A DNA stretch of 64,000 nt, taken from the NCBI GenBank assembly GCA_017531805.1, contig JAFXKG010000003.1, positions 1-64,000 on the forward strand, given 5' to 3'. This document shows positions 1 to 8,377 of this stretch, piece by piece. The translations under genes and the position numbers were made by a program. Source of the DNA: Clostridia bacterium (GTDB taxonomy: Bacteria > Bacillota > Clostridia > Christensenellales > UBA1242). The notes under the pieces are model-generated. The model had not been told where the DNA came from and did not search any database. It saw only the letters and a program-made list of their open reading frames with translations. Numbering within the stretch: the first letter of the stretch is position 1; every line of letters starts with the position of its first letter.

Positions 1-29
1 GTCCTGAGCCAGGATCAAACTCTACAAAA
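1..29 (-). rRNA. rrs: 16S ribosomal RNA, 5' tip only (partial)
   Basis: The complement of positions 4-23 is the classic start of bacterial 16S rRNA (AGAGTTTGATCCTGGCTCAG), read leftward off the window edge. Only about the first 25-30 bases are present, so the exact mature 5' end is not fixed. The two promoters at about 214-247 and 347-375 point into it. Confidence 0.95.
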
Positions 30-213
30 AATGGTATTAAAATTATCTTGCGATAAATAATAATCTTTGTAAATAACCTTGCTCAATTGCTTGGCTTATT
101 TCGTTGTTCAAAAAACTTGGAATTGGCAAGAACTTTGTTCTTACCTTGTACCTATTAAGATATAAATTGTCCTTACGAACTTGCGTTCGGCACCATGTTT
201 TTCACTTGGCGCA

Positions 214-247
214 ATTATAAGATAACACACTTTAAAACTTTTGTCAA
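214..247 (-). promoter_or_regulatory. rRNA promoter, proximal
   Basis: On the minus strand TTGACA (242-247) is followed after 17 bases by TATCTT (219-224); a TATAAT also lies at 214-219. It sits about 190 bases upstream of the 16S start. Use of the -10 alternatives cannot be decided by eye. Confidence 0.6.
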
Positions 248-346
248 CACTTTTTTAAAAATTTTTTAAAAATTTTAAAAGTTTTTTATTTTAGACAAAT
301 TTCTTAAAATGCCTATCTATCGCCCCGTTTACACGAGACGATATGT

Positions 347-375
347 ATAATACACTATATTCAAAAATAATGCAA
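347..375 (-). promoter_or_regulatory. rRNA promoter, distal
   Basis: On the minus strand TTGCAT (370-375), a 17-base spacer and TATTAT (347-352). Together with the proximal promoter this gives the usual tandem P1/P2 arrangement of rRNA operons. The rest of 30-553 is leader and very AT-rich DNA in which I see no gene. Confidence 0.6.
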
Positions 376-553
376 GTGTTTTTACAAACTTTTTTAAAAA
401 TTTTTTTATTTTTTTTTAAAATCGTCATTTTATACTATTTTATAATATATTTTTAAACATCCTATAACACCAATGACGCAAAAAAAAGTTTTAAATTTTC
501 AAAAGTAATATCAGGTTTTTTAATAAAAGAATATAATTTTTTTGATTTAGCAT

Positions 554-585
554 AAAAAAGAGTACTCTTTTACAGAATACTCTTT
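554..585 (-). terminator. intrinsic terminator
   Basis: AAAGAGTA (557-564) pairs with TACTCTTT (578-585), followed on the minus strand by a T run. It lies 6 bases after the stop of the membrane protein gene at 591. Confidence 0.75.
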
Positions 586-590
586 ATAGT

Positions 591-1922
591 TTACACTGTT
601 GGTTTTGCATCTTCTAAGCTGAAATTGCCAAGATTATCAAAGAATACATCAACAATATCTTGTAGTAATAAGGTTTTTACTTGTTTGTAATCTTCACCAA
701 CTTCTATCCACTTGTCTTTATAAGTATCATAACTATCAGGTTTTTCAACAACACCAGCGGTTATAAATTTGTCAATCTCAGTATCAGATATAACAGTGGA
801 CAATGTATCAGGAAGACTTGCAACAGAACTTGTTAAGTCTATTAAAGTAAGAATACCTGTTACTTTTTCATCAGCGTCAAATTGTTCGTTGCTATTTTTA
901 TCTTGATAAAAGCCATTTTCTTCATCGTATTTATAATCCAATGCTTCTGCAATAGTTAAACCATCAATAACACCTTGGATGTTGTCTCCTAGATTTTTAA
1001 CTTGCTCTTTTGCAATTTTTGCTAAAGCTCCTATTACTTCTTTTCCATCATCCATAACTTGATCGTCAGCACCTAGTGTATATCCTAAAATTTCATAAAC
1101 ATACAAATCATCAATTATACCTGAAATTTGATTAATAGTTTTATCTGCATTTTTTTCTGTGTCTGGATTATAAATATAAGTTGGAAGATTAACACCATAT
1201 TTCGAGTGCAAATCTTTTAATGTAATATTTTCACCAAGGTTTGAAGTATAACTTGAGATTGCATATGTTAAAGGTAGATATTGTAACTCTATTTTAACTT
1301 CTCCACTTTTTACTTCAAATGATTGCTTTTTAATTTTTATATATGTTTTTGAGCTAATTTCTTGTACATCATAATCAAAATCATTAGTTTTGCTTACCAA
1401 ATTGTCGTCGTTGAACTCTGATTTTTTATAAAGTTGTTGATTTTCATTGTTAAAATAATAAGTGATTTCACTTTCAAAAATATCTTGCATGTCTGAAAGG
1501 TCAACAACTGTATTGCTTTCGTTGTCCAATTCGTATGCACTTATATTTGACACCTTATCTTTTATAGCACCAGAAAGATCAGACAAACCCACATTTTTTA
1601 AATCTGATATATCAATACCCATCAATTGATCGCCAATTTCGATACCAAAATCATTTTTTAAGTCATTTATTGTGTATGTATCTTTATTTTTGAGCAAATT
1701 CATAGCATGTGACACAAGTTTGTTAGGTGTCAAACCATTGATTTGGTCATTACCTAAGTCTATTTCTGTTTTAAATGTAGAATTTATCCATTGTGCAGAC
1801 ACTTTAAAATAAACAAACGCACCCAAACCAGCCAACAAAGCTAAACATAAAATAAAACCAAAAAAGGTACCACCAAAAAATTTACCAACGCCTGAAGCAC
1901 GTGATTTTTTTTCTTTACTCAT
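591..1922 (-). CDS. single-pass membrane-anchored protein of unknown function
   Basis: 443 residues. I place the start at the ATG at 1922 because GGAGGTG lies just upstream; the open frame extends 13 codons further without a ribosome site. After a short basic N-terminus (KEKKSRASGVGK) there is one strong transmembrane segment at about residues 14-38. The rest is a long soluble region rich in Asp, Asn, Leu and Ile, with repeated phrases such as ISDLKNVGLSDL and IQGVIDGLTIAEAL that suggest a repeated helical fold. The big domain is probably outside the membrane. I do not recognise a family or catalytic motif. It is transcribed alone with its own terminator and points toward the 16S gene. Confidence 0.75.
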   Translation of the reverse strand: MSKEKKSRASGVGKFFGGTFFGFILCLALLAGLGAFVYFKVSAQWINSTFKTEIDLGNDQINGLTPNKLVSHAMNLLKNKDTYTINDLKNDFGIEIGDQLMGIDISDLKNVGLSDLSGAIKDKVSNISAYELDNESNTVVDLSDMQDIFESEITYYFNNENQQLYKKSEFNDDNLVSKTNDFDYDVQEISSKTYIKIKKQSFEVKSGEVKIELQYLPLTYAISSYTSNLGENITLKDLHSKYGVNLPTYIYNPDTEKNADKTINQISGIIDDLYVYEILGYTLGADDQVMDDGKEVIGALAKIAKEQVKNLGDNIQGVIDGLTIAEALDYKYDEENGFYQDKNSNEQFDADEKVTGILTLIDLTSSVASLPDTLSTVISDTEIDKFITAGVVEKPDSYDTYKDKWIEVGEDYKQVKTLLLQDIVDVFFDNLGNFSLEDAKPTV

Positions 1923-2025
1923 AACACCTCCAAGTATATTTTTATTATTACACAAAATCAAAAAAAATCAAACAAATTTTAATCAAAAGATAAATATAAC
2001 ATATAATTCGTCAAAATAGTCAACT

Positions 2026-2367
2026 TTAAATTATCACTATTGAACAGCCTGGATTAAGCGTCCTTAACTCGGCATCTGCAATTAAATCTGGACAATAGTT
2101 GATTGCAATCTTTTTAACAACGTTTTTATCTGTCCATTTATCACAACAAGTAAAATCTTCTATCATTTTTCTGTTTTTAAGGTCTTGGCATTTTTTAAAA
2201 AAAGCATTTCGTATAGCACCACCTACCCCATGACTACCATAACCATGAATAACTTTCATCACCTTAAAGCCACCCTTTTGATAACTTTCTAATTCTATTA
2301 AAAATTGTGCAACCGCTTCAGCAACTGTTTGTTTTTGACTTTTAATGTCTATTGTTATAAGCTTCAT
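2026..2367 (-). CDS. small Smr-domain protein
   Basis: 113 residues, starting at the ATG at 2367, which has AGGAGA upstream (the longer frame to 2418 has none). The motif HGYGSHGVGGAIR at residues 41-53 is the Smr signature (HGxGxG...R) known from the C-terminus of MutS2 and from stand-alone Smr proteins, which nick DNA or cleave RNA in some family members. Here there is no MutS part, so it is a free-standing short Smr protein; the C-terminal half (CCDKW..NPGCSIVII) completes the fold. The cellular substrate cannot be inferred. It lies downstream of, but is separated by a terminator from, the floA operon. Confidence 0.75.
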   Translation of the reverse strand: MKLITIDIKSQKQTVAEAVAQFLIELESYQKGGFKVMKVIHGYGSHGVGGAIRNAFFKKCQDLKNRKMIEDFTCCDKWTDKNVVKKIAINYCPDLIADAELRTLNPGCSIVII

Positions 2368-2418
2368 AATATCTCCTATAAAGTTATTATATAATACAAA
2401 AATATTTTTTGCAATCAA

Positions 2419-2442
2419 AAAAACGGAACGCCTGTTCCGTTA
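2419..2442 (-). terminator. intrinsic terminator of the floA operon
   Basis: AACGGAAC (2422-2429) pairs with GTTCCGTT (2434-2441) and is followed on the minus strand by seven T. The stem overlaps the stop codon of the last gene of the operon. Confidence 0.85.
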
Positions 2443-3075
2443 TAATCCAAACTCATCGTCAATCTTTTTAAACAACTTCTTTTTTATTTGCGGATCTTGC
2501 AATTTTAATGTTGCTGCCAATATTTTTTTGTCAATTATGCCTTTGATTTGTTTTGCACGATGCTTGTAAGTCTCCCATTGTTCTAAAGTTATCAAACCTA
2601 AATTTGGATGTTGTTCTATCAAGTCATCTTTGATTTGCAATGCTTCAAATTTTAAAACACCTTTGGCAAATCTTTGGTCTAAAAAATAATCTTCGTTTAA
2701 TTCATTTAACTCTAATCGATTAAACATAAAATCATAAAAATCTTGTCCGCTTTGTGTTTTTGCGGTAGTTTTTCTCCACAGCATATCTATATATGCAATT
2801 TCACCTTTATTATTTGTGCATTCAATAAAAGAATAATAACCAGAAACAACAAAATCTTGAACAGAGTAAAATTTGCCAAACTCATTTAAATCTTCATCGA
2901 TAAAAGCCCATAGGTCGTCATGTGTTTGCACAATAAGACAACCATTTATCAAAAGCAGTTCTCCCTTATAATCTAATTTTACATCATTAAAATTTAAAAA
3001 ATCATCTTTGTTCCACTTGTCGCTAAATATGTCGACAGAAAAATCCTTACATCTTTTAAAAGAAAACATATCCAT
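2440..3075 (-). CDS. hypothetical soluble protein, last gene of floA operon
   Basis: 211 residues, no recognised domain and no membrane segment. The N-terminal half reads like a small beta-rich domain (KGELLLINGCLIVQTHDDLWAFIDEDL), similar to a read-out of stored state; the C-terminal half is helical and Lys-rich (RAKQIKGIIDKKILAATLKLQDPQIKKKL). Two ATGs (3075 and 3069) are possible starts; AAGGATGG favours the second slightly. It starts 2 bases after the stop of the preceding gene, so translation is probably coupled and its function may be tied to the FloA/NfeD membrane complex. Confidence 0.7.
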   Translation of the reverse strand: MDMFSFKRCKDFSVDIFSDKWNKDDFLNFNDVKLDYKGELLLINGCLIVQTHDDLWAFIDEDLNEFGKFYSVQDFVVSGYYSFIECTNNKGEIAYIDMLWRKTTAKTQSGQDFYDFMFNRLELNELNEDYFLDQRFAKGVLKFEALQIKDDLIEQHPNLGLITLEQWETYKHRAKQIKGIIDKKILAATLKLQDPQIKKKLFKKIDDEFGL

Positions 3076-3077
3076 CC

Positions 3078-3512
3078 TTAGTCAAAATCCTTTTTATCCA
3101 AAACACCTGCAATAATCATAGCTTTGAGTTCTGGAGACAAATCTTGTAATTGTTCTTGTATGGTTTTTTTCTCTTTTTTATTGTTGCGCTTGTTGAAATC
3201 AAATAAAGACTCTGTCATATCTGGCACATCGTCATATATCATGTGTGGTGCGGAATATTTTGACTTTCTTTTTGCAAAATATTCTTTAAACTCGTCTGGA
3301 TTAAAATTAGGAGTATCTATTACTCTTGATGGTTTTTCTTGTTTTTCTGGCACAAAAGGTTTTTCTTGTTCCATTTTGGGCATTTCAGATTCTGGCAATT
3401 TGACAACTTTTGGTTGTTTATCCTTTTTTTTGCGTTTTGGCACAACAAAGAACAATGCCAACAAAGGCATTAAAACAGCAAGTATTACGATTGCTATTTC
3501 TATCTTTGACAT
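3078..3512 (-). CDS. membrane-anchored basic protein of unknown function
   Basis: 144 residues with one N-terminal transmembrane helix (residues 5-25), a strongly basic cytoplasmic stretch (PKRKKKDKQPK), a Pro/Glu-rich linker, and a short C-terminal helix ending LQDLSPELKAMIIAGVLDKKDFD. AAAGGAGCAT precedes the start. It is the third gene of the nfeD-floA transcription unit. The N-anchored, linker-plus-helix layout resembles small adaptor proteins, but this is an inference; I recognise no family. Confidence 0.7.
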   Translation of the reverse strand: MSKIEIAIVILAVLMPLLALFFVVPKRKKKDKQPKVVKLPESEMPKMEQEKPFVPEKQEKPSRVIDTPNFNPDEFKEYFAKRKSKYSAPHMIYDDVPDMTESLFDFNKRNNKKEKKTIQEQLQDLSPELKAMIIAGVLDKKDFD

Positions 3513-3531
3513 ATGCTCCTTTTAGAAAAAC

Positions 3532-4557
3532 CTAACTTTCGTCAGGTTTTCCGTTTCCATGTTTTGGTTTTTCTTCTTTTGCGTTACTAATTGAATTTCT
3601 CATATTAGTGTCCGCCACCATGTTTTGAAGTTTGTAATAATCCATTACACCAAACTTACCATTTTTCATGGCAGTTGCCATAGCTTTATGTACTTCACTT
3701 TCTGCCGCAAGTACGATTGCTTTCATTTCTTGAGTTTTTGCTTTCATTTCTTGCTCTAAGGCAATAGCTTGTGCTTTTCTTTCTTCTGCTGCGGCTTGAC
3801 TAATCTTTTTCTTTGCTTCAGCATCTTCTATTTTAAGTTTTGCACCTAAGTTAGAACCGATATCTACATCACAAATATCAATAGATATAATTTCATAAGC
3901 AGTGTTTTTATCTAGATGGTCATTTAATATAGTTTTAGAAATAATAGAAGGATCTGACATAATATCATTGTGATGATTTGCCTTACCTATTGCAGTAACA
4001 ACACCTTCTCCAACACGCGCCAAAATAGTTTCTGTGTCAGCTGTACCAATTTGTCTGTCAAGTTTTGCTCTTAAAGTCACTTGAGCAATTGCTTTAACTT
4101 GAATACCATTTTTACACACTGCTTCTATCCAATTTGTCTTTACAACTTTTGGGTTGACGCTTGTTCTAACCGCTTCTACCACATCTCTGCCAGCAAGGTC
4201 GATTGCCTTTGCTTGTTCTAAAGTTAAATCTAATTTTGCACTATGAGCCGCAATTAGTGCATCTACAACCTTTTCTATATCACCATTTGCCATCAAGTGA
4301 GTTTCCAACTCTGAAACATTGATGTTTAAACCCGCTTTTTGTGCCATGATATAAATATTGATTATTTTTTTGTAATCTACTTTTCTTAACTTCATGCCAA
4401 TAAGTCTAAACATAGACACATATGCACCAGATGCCAAAGCCCTGAACCATACACTAAAAGGCACAAGTATAAACATTGCAACAACAATTAAGGCAACTAC
4501 TACTAAAACTATTGTCAAAATCGCCCAACTAGGCATAAGTAACATTGAATTATTCAT
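3532..4557 (-). CDS. floA: flotillin-like protein FloA
   Basis: 341 residues, matching the usual 330 of FloA (YqfA/UPF0365). A hydrophobic N-terminal hairpin (about residues 11-35) anchors it to the inner face of the membrane; a PHB/SPFH domain follows (VKTNWIEAVCKNGIQVKAIAQVTLRAKLDRQIGTADTE), then the Ala/Glu/Lys-rich coiled coil (AAAEERKAQAIALEQEMKAK) typical of flotillins. FloA organises functional membrane microdomains in Bacillus, affecting secretion, signalling and membrane fluidity. It lies 8 bases after nfeD, its usual partner, so the assignment is firm. Confidence 0.95.
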   Translation of the reverse strand: MNNSMLLMPSWAILTIVLVVVALIVVAMFILVPFSVWFRALASGAYVSMFRLIGMKLRKVDYKKIINIYIMAQKAGLNINVSELETHLMANGDIEKVVDALIAAHSAKLDLTLEQAKAIDLAGRDVVEAVRTSVNPKVVKTNWIEAVCKNGIQVKAIAQVTLRAKLDRQIGTADTETILARVGEGVVTAIGKANHHNDIMSDPSIISKTILNDHLDKNTAYEIISIDICDVDIGSNLGAKLKIEDAEAKKKISQAAAEERKAQAIALEQEMKAKTQEMKAIVLAAESEVHKAMATAMKNGKFGVMDYYKLQNMVADTNMRNSISNAKEEKPKHGNGKPDES

Positions 4558-4565
4558 AACTCCTC

Positions 4566-5078
4566 CTATTCAAACCATTTTCTTACAACAAGAATATTGT
4601 TTTTTATATCGACTACTTTTATATTTGAGCCTGTTTCTATAAAAGAGCTTAAAGATTGAACATCATAAATTTTGCCCCTTATCTTTGCTTTGCCACCTAA
4701 ATTGATGTCTGTAATTGCCTTACCAGATTTACCTACAAGTTTTTTGATTTTGCGTTCTGGCACATTGTAGTTTTTGTCTAATGTAGAACTTTTTTCAAAC
4801 AAATTTCTGCCAAACAAACCAAACCTAGCGCTAAACACAAAAATTAAACCAAATACAATAAATACAGCCAAACACAAAAGTATAAACGCCATTGATTGCT
4901 CCACATTTAAGCCTTGACATATGCGCACAATTATACCTGCAATCAAAGATACTGTGCCGCCGACACCAAAAAATCCAAACCCTGGCACAAACGCTTCAAT
5001 ACCTATCAATACAACACCCACAATAAGCAAGATCGCAGCCACCCAACTCATTTGGGTAAATATAGCTAATAAATCCAT
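4566..5078 (-). CDS. NfeD-family membrane protein
   Basis: 170 residues: several transmembrane helices (about 12-32, 36-55 and 63-85) followed by a C-terminal OB-fold domain (GKSGKAITDINLGGKAKIRGKIYDV...NILVVRKW). NfeD proteins of this short class are encoded next to flotillins and are thought to assist them; the protease domain of long NfeD proteins is absent. The gene is first in the unit, with its own promoter (5099-5127) and an AAAGGAG ribosome site. Confidence 0.9.
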   Translation of the reverse strand: MDLLAIFTQMSWVAAILLIVGVVLIGIEAFVPGFGFFGVGGTVSLIAGIIVRICQGLNVEQSMAFILLCLAVFIVFGLIFVFSARFGLFGRNLFEKSSTLDKNYNVPERKIKKLVGKSGKAITDINLGGKAKIRGKIYDVQSLSSFIETGSNIKVVDIKNNILVVRKWFE

Positions 5079-5098
5079 ATTTTCTCCTTTGTGATCAA

Positions 5099-5127
5099 AT
5101 TATACAACCAAAATGACCGCTCGTCAA
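5099..5127 (-). promoter_or_regulatory. promoter of nfeD-floA operon
   Basis: Minus strand TTGACG (5122-5127), 17-base spacer, TATAAT (5099-5104), ending 20 bases before the nfeD start. A divergent promoter for the zinc-ribbon gene lies at 5158-5186. Confidence 0.8.
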
Positions 5128-5157
5128 TACCCTTTTTAAAAAAAGTTTGTGATTAAA

Positions 5158-5186
5158 TTGACATTGAAAAATATATATAATATAAT
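5158..5186 (+). promoter_or_regulatory. promoter of zinc-ribbon gene
   Basis: TTGACA (5158-5163), 17-base spacer, TATAAT (5181-5186); perfect hexamers, 32 bases upstream of the start codon at 5219. Confidence 0.85.
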
Positions 5187-5218
5187 AATATTATTAAATA
5201 ACAAAAGGATAAAATAAT

Positions 5219-5563
5219 ATGTTTTGTAAAGAATGTGGATCAGAAAATCGTAATGACAGAAAATTTTGCACAAACTGTGGTGCTAAGTTAAGAGATTATA
5301 CCCAACCAAGAGAAGATTTGATTATGCCTGAAGACATACAAAAAGCAAAAGACAATGTTTTGACCAAAAACAAACTTAAAAACAAATTTAATGTTGCAAA
5401 ACTGTTGATTTTGCTTGCTGCAATAGCATTTACCATTACAACATTTTTGTTTGATAATGTTGTACAAATGGTATTGATAATCACAAGTGTAACATTGTTT
5501 GTTGCTTTCTTTGTTGTATCTGCAGTTGGCAAAAAAGTAATAAAAAAATACGAACAACAATAA
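5219..5563 (+). CDS. zinc-ribbon membrane protein
   Basis: 114 residues. The N-terminus is a zinc ribbon of the zinc_ribbon_2 type (MFCKECGS...KFCTNCGAKL, cysteines 3, 6, 17 and 20). A charged linker follows and then two transmembrane helices at about residues 61-77 and 81-100, ending in a short Lys-rich tail. Such proteins are common in Bacillota and of unknown role; binding of a nucleic acid or protein partner by the ribbon near the membrane is a guess. AAAAGGAT precedes the start. Confidence 0.8.
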   Translation: MFCKECGSENRNDRKFCTNCGAKLRDYTQPREDLIMPEDIQKAKDNVLTKNKLKNKFNVAKLLILLAAIAFTITTFLFDNVVQMVLIITSVTLFVAFFVVSAVGKKVIKKYEQQ

Positions 5564-5574
5564 AACTAAAAAAT

Positions 5575-5600
5575 AAAAAGACGAGTAGTCGTCTTTTTTT
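5575..5600. terminator. bidirectional terminator between convergent genes
   Basis: AAAGACGA and TCGTCTTT form a stem with a 4-base loop, with A and T runs on both sides, so it can serve both the zinc-ribbon gene and the convergent ogg gene. Confidence 0.85.
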
Positions 5601-6433
5601 TAACTCAATTTGTTATCTCTAAAATAATAAAAAAAGTATTGTTGTGCAAAACCAGATAAATCTTGATACCTTTCAGTTAATTCTTTTGTTATCTTGTTTC
5701 TATCCTTAGTTACTGTGTTTGTCAATTTGTTGTATACTTTGTTTATCCATGTATCTACAGGAAATACGCTTTTTACACCCAATCCAAACAACATTATGCA
5801 ATTTGCAACTTTTTCCCCTACACCTTTTAAGCTTACAAGAAATTTAAACTGATCATCAGGTTTCATTTGCTTTAAATTTAAGATATCTTTTTGTTTTAGT
5901 TTTTGTATTGTTTCATACATTTGATCTGCGCGATAACCCAAACCGGCCTTTTTAAAATCTTCTACTGTTGCTTGTTTAAGTTGATCAAGTGTAGGGAAAG
6001 CATAATAAACACCCTTGTTTTGTCCAAAGTTGACACACAAATATTCTATAGAATTTTTTATCCTTTTAATATTATTGTTTGCAGAAATAATAAAACTTAC
6101 AATCATCTCAAAGGCATCATTGTTTATAATTCTGATACCGTATCCATAATCAACTGCAGATTTTAAAAATCGATCTTTTCTTAAAGTATTTTTTATTATA
6201 GAATAATCTCTATCAAGATCAAAAAAATTATAAAAATAATCAACATCTTTTGTTTTTATAACAATCTTATCAGCATTAAATTGTATTTCACATCGCTTGT
6301 CTTGTGAGCAAACATACGCTGTATCACCATCAATAACAAAACGGAAAATTTGACCACAATTTAGCGTTTGTACAACATCAAAATCTTGTGGCTTATATAT
6401 TATAATTTCTGTATTGTTTTTTTCTATGTTCAT
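5600..6433 (-). CDS. ogg: 8-oxoguanine DNA glycosylase, OGG1 type
   Basis: 277 residues. The C-terminal HhH-GPD fold carries the helix-hairpin-helix LKGVGEKVANCI (residues 202-213) with the catalytic lysine K208 and the essential aspartate D227 in VDTWI, matching K249 and D268 of human OGG1. The N-terminal region (DFDVVQTLNCGQIFRF) is the typical OGG N-domain. It removes 8-oxoguanine from DNA and cuts the strand by beta-lyase chemistry. The start codon is 2 bases from the rsmD stop, so the pair forms one unit. Confidence 0.9.
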   Translation of the reverse strand: MNIEKNNTEIIIYKPQDFDVVQTLNCGQIFRFVIDGDTAYVCSQDKRCEIQFNADKIVIKTKDVDYFYNFFDLDRDYSIIKNTLRKDRFLKSAVDYGYGIRIINNDAFEMIVSFIISANNNIKRIKNSIEYLCVNFGQNKGVYYAFPTLDQLKQATVEDFKKAGLGYRADQMYETIQKLKQKDILNLKQMKPDDQFKFLVSLKGVGEKVANCIMLFGLGVKSVFPVDTWINKVYNKLTNTVTKDRNKITKELTERYQDLSGFAQQYFFYYFRDNKLS

Positions 6434-6434
6434 T

Positions 6435-6965
6435 TTATTGCTTTACAAATTTGTACACCATTACAGTGCCATACTTCCTTTTAGTAATATCAAAACCTTC
6501 ATAATCAAAATCAAAATACAATTCGGCGCTTGTTTCAAAAATAATTATACCATTTTCATTAAGTTTGTTTTGATTGATGATTATATCTATTGCTTTAACA
6601 CCTAAATCAGTTTTGTAAGGTGGGTCTATTAAAACTATATCAAACTTTTCTGATTGTTTTAAAAACTCAATAGCATCAATGTGTTTTACAACAAAATCAC
6701 CTTGTATTTCTTTTAAATTATCTTTAATGATATTGATTGCTTTTATATTTTGGTCAATCATATATGTTTTTTTTGCACCACGAGAAATTGCTTCTATCCC
6801 CAAAGCTCCCGTGCCAGAAAATAAATCTAAAACGACAGCATCCACTACATCAAATTGTATTAAATTAAAAATACTTTCTTTTACTCTATCTGTGGTTGGC
6901 CTGGTAGAATCTAAATCAAACTCTTTTAACTTTTTACCGCGATATTTCCCTGCAACAATTCTCAC
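6435..6965 (-). CDS. rsmD: 16S rRNA (guanine-966-N2)-methyltransferase RsmD
   Basis: 176 residues using the GTG start at 6965, which has AGGAGAG 7 bases upstream and begins with the family N-terminus RIVAGKYRGKKL; the frame upstream to 7043 lacks this. Motifs: AdoMet-binding DLFSGTGALG (residues 47-56) and catalytic DPPY (114-117). It methylates G966 of 16S rRNA during 30S assembly. First gene of a two-gene unit with ogg. Size is normal for the family. Confidence 0.93.
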   Translation of the reverse strand: MRIVAGKYRGKKLKEFDLDSTRPTTDRVKESIFNLIQFDVVDAVVLDLFSGTGALGIEAISRGAKKTYMIDQNIKAINIIKDNLKEIQGDFVVKHIDAIEFLKQSEKFDIVLIDPPYKTDLGVKAIDIIINQNKLNENGIIIFETSAELYFDFDYEGFDITKRKYGTVMVYKFVKQ

Positions 6966-7027
6966 TAATACTCTCCTAAATTTTAAACATATTAATACAT
7001 CTAAAAAATTATTGCAATAATTTAAAT

Positions 7028-7054
7028 AAAAAAGTTTGACCAAATGTCAAACTT
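7028..7054 (-). terminator. intrinsic terminator
   Basis: AAGTTTGAC (7032-7040) pairs with GTCAAACTT (7046-7054), with a T run on the minus strand. It closes the small membrane gene that ends at 7066. Confidence 0.8.
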
Positions 7055-7065
7055 AATATCTTATA

Positions 7066-7251
7066 TTATTCAGTCTTTTGCACATCTGCTTCTGCTTTTT
7101 CAGACTCAACATCAGCTGTAGATGATTTAATAAAATCATTAATAAGTGCTGTGTCTTTTTTATCCATCAAAACACAAACTGTTACTATACCCGCAATAGC
7201 AGCAATCAATACAACAGATACTATAATCCAAATCAAATAAAGTGTTGGCAT
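7066..7251 (-). CDS. small membrane protein, short acidic paralogue of the H1-like gene product
   Basis: 61 residues with one transmembrane helix (about 8-29) followed by LMDKKDTALINDFIKSS and an acidic tail (VESEKAEADVQ). The layout and the phrase DKKDTALINDF closely parallel the N-terminus of the upstream 334-residue lysine-rich protein (DRRDKKIRSDF), so I infer that the two are paralogues, this one without the basic repeats. CATAGGAGAAA precedes the ATG. It has its own terminator. No function is known. Confidence 0.7.
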   Translation of the reverse strand: MPTLYLIWIIVSVVLIAAIAGIVTVCVLMDKKDTALINDFIKSSTADVESEKAEADVQKTE

Positions 7252-7346
7252 AATTTTCTCCTATGTTATTAGGATAATAATAACAATATTTTGTTTAAAT
7301 GTCTAGCAATTTTTTATATTTTTTAAAATTTTTGCAAACAAGCAAC

Positions 7347-7370
7347 AAAAAAGCCCATACGGGCTTTTTA
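7347..7370 (-). terminator. intrinsic terminator of H1-like gene
   Basis: AAGCCC (7351-7356) and GGGCTT (7361-7366) form a stem with a 4-base loop, followed by a T run on the minus strand. Confidence 0.85.
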
Positions 7371-7372
7371 AA

Positions 7373-8377
7373 TTATTTTGTTTTTTTAGTTGTTTTTGCA
7401 GTTGTTTTAGTTGTTGCCTTTTTAGTTTCAACCTTCTTTGCTGGTGCCTTTTCTGCTTTCTTTACTGGTGCTTTAGCAACTGGTTTTTTTGCTTCTGTTT
7501 TCTTAACAACTGGTTTTTCAGCTACTTTCTTTTCAACCTTAACTGCTGGTTTTTTAGCTTCAACTTTTTTTGCTGGAGCCTTTTCAACTTTAGTCACCGG
7601 TTTTTTAGCCTCTACTTTTTTTGCAGGTGCTTTAGCAGCTGGCTTTTCATCAACCTTCTTTTCCACCTTAGCAACTTCAACTTTTTTAGCTGGAGCTTTT
7701 TCAACTTTAGCTACTGGTTTTTTTGTTTCAACTTTCTTGGCAGGAGCTTTAACTTCTACTTTTTTTGCTGAAGCTTTTTCTACCTTTTTAGCTGGAGTTT
7801 TAGCAACTGGTTTTTTAGCTTCAACTTTCTTATCAGCTAGTTTTTCAGCCACTTTCTTTTCAACCTTAGCTGCAGGTTTTTTAGCCTCTACTTTTTTAGC
7901 AGGTGCTTTTTCTACCTTTTTGGCCGGAGTTTTTGCAACAGGTTTTTCAGTTAACTTCTTTTCTGCTTTTACTGCGGGTTTTTTAGCTTCTGCTTTTTTA
8001 GCAGGTGCCTTTTCAACTTTAGCTACTGGTTTTTTTGCCTCTACCTTCTTTGCAGGTGCTTTTACAACAGTTGCTTCGGCCAATGCTGGTTCTGCGACTG
8101 CAGGTTTAGATTCTGCCTTTGCAACTTTTGAAGATTTTTTAGTAGATTCTACTTTAGCTTGTTTAGCTACTGATTTTTTTGCTGAAGCAGGTTTTGCTTC
8201 TGCAACAGTTTTTACTGGTTTTTCTTCAAGACTGTCGATTGCCAATAATTTTTCTTGAAAATCAGATCTAATCTTTTTGTCGCGACGATCAAGTACAATC
8301 AACACTACAACAAGCGCAATTATCGCTACCGCAACAATGATGGCTAACCACCACCAATTTTGTTTAATAAATTCCAT
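7373..8377 (-). CDS. membrane-tethered lysine/alanine/proline-rich (histone H1-like) repeat protein
   Basis: 334 residues. One transmembrane helix at about residues 9-30 is followed by DRRDKKIRSD, so the long tail is expected on the cytoplasmic side. From about residue 60 to the end the protein is a low-complexity array of units such as KAPAKKVEAKKPVAKVEK, ending in a Thr/Lys run. Such PAKK repeats resemble eukaryotic histone H1 tails and the bacterial H1-like DNA-binding proteins (AlgP, Hc1 types). Tethering the nucleoid, RNA or ribosomes to the membrane is a plausible inference but not shown. The DNA itself is an imperfect repeat array, prone to length change. Confidence 0.8.
   Translation of the reverse strand: MEFIKQNWWWLAIIVAVAIIALVVVLIVLDRRDKKIRSDFQEKLLAIDSLEEKPVKTVAEAKPASAKKSVAKQAKVESTKKSSKVAKAESKPAVAEPALAEATVVKAPAKKVEAKKPVAKVEKAPAKKAEAKKPAVKAEKKLTEKPVAKTPAKKVEKAPAKKVEAKKPAAKVEKKVAEKLADKKVEAKKPVAKTPAKKVEKASAKKVEVKAPAKKVETKKPVAKVEKAPAKKVEVAKVEKKVDEKPAAKAPAKKVEAKKPVTKVEKAPAKKVEAKKPAVKVEKKVAEKPVVKKTEAKKPVAKAPVKKAEKAPAKKVETKKATTKTTAKTTKKTK

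Noticed and set aside
7299..8258. Long plus-strand open frame (319 codons) rich in Ala, Phe and Thr
   Set aside because: It is the antisense of the PAKK repeat gene; its regular repeats mirror the basic repeats, and it has no ribosome site.
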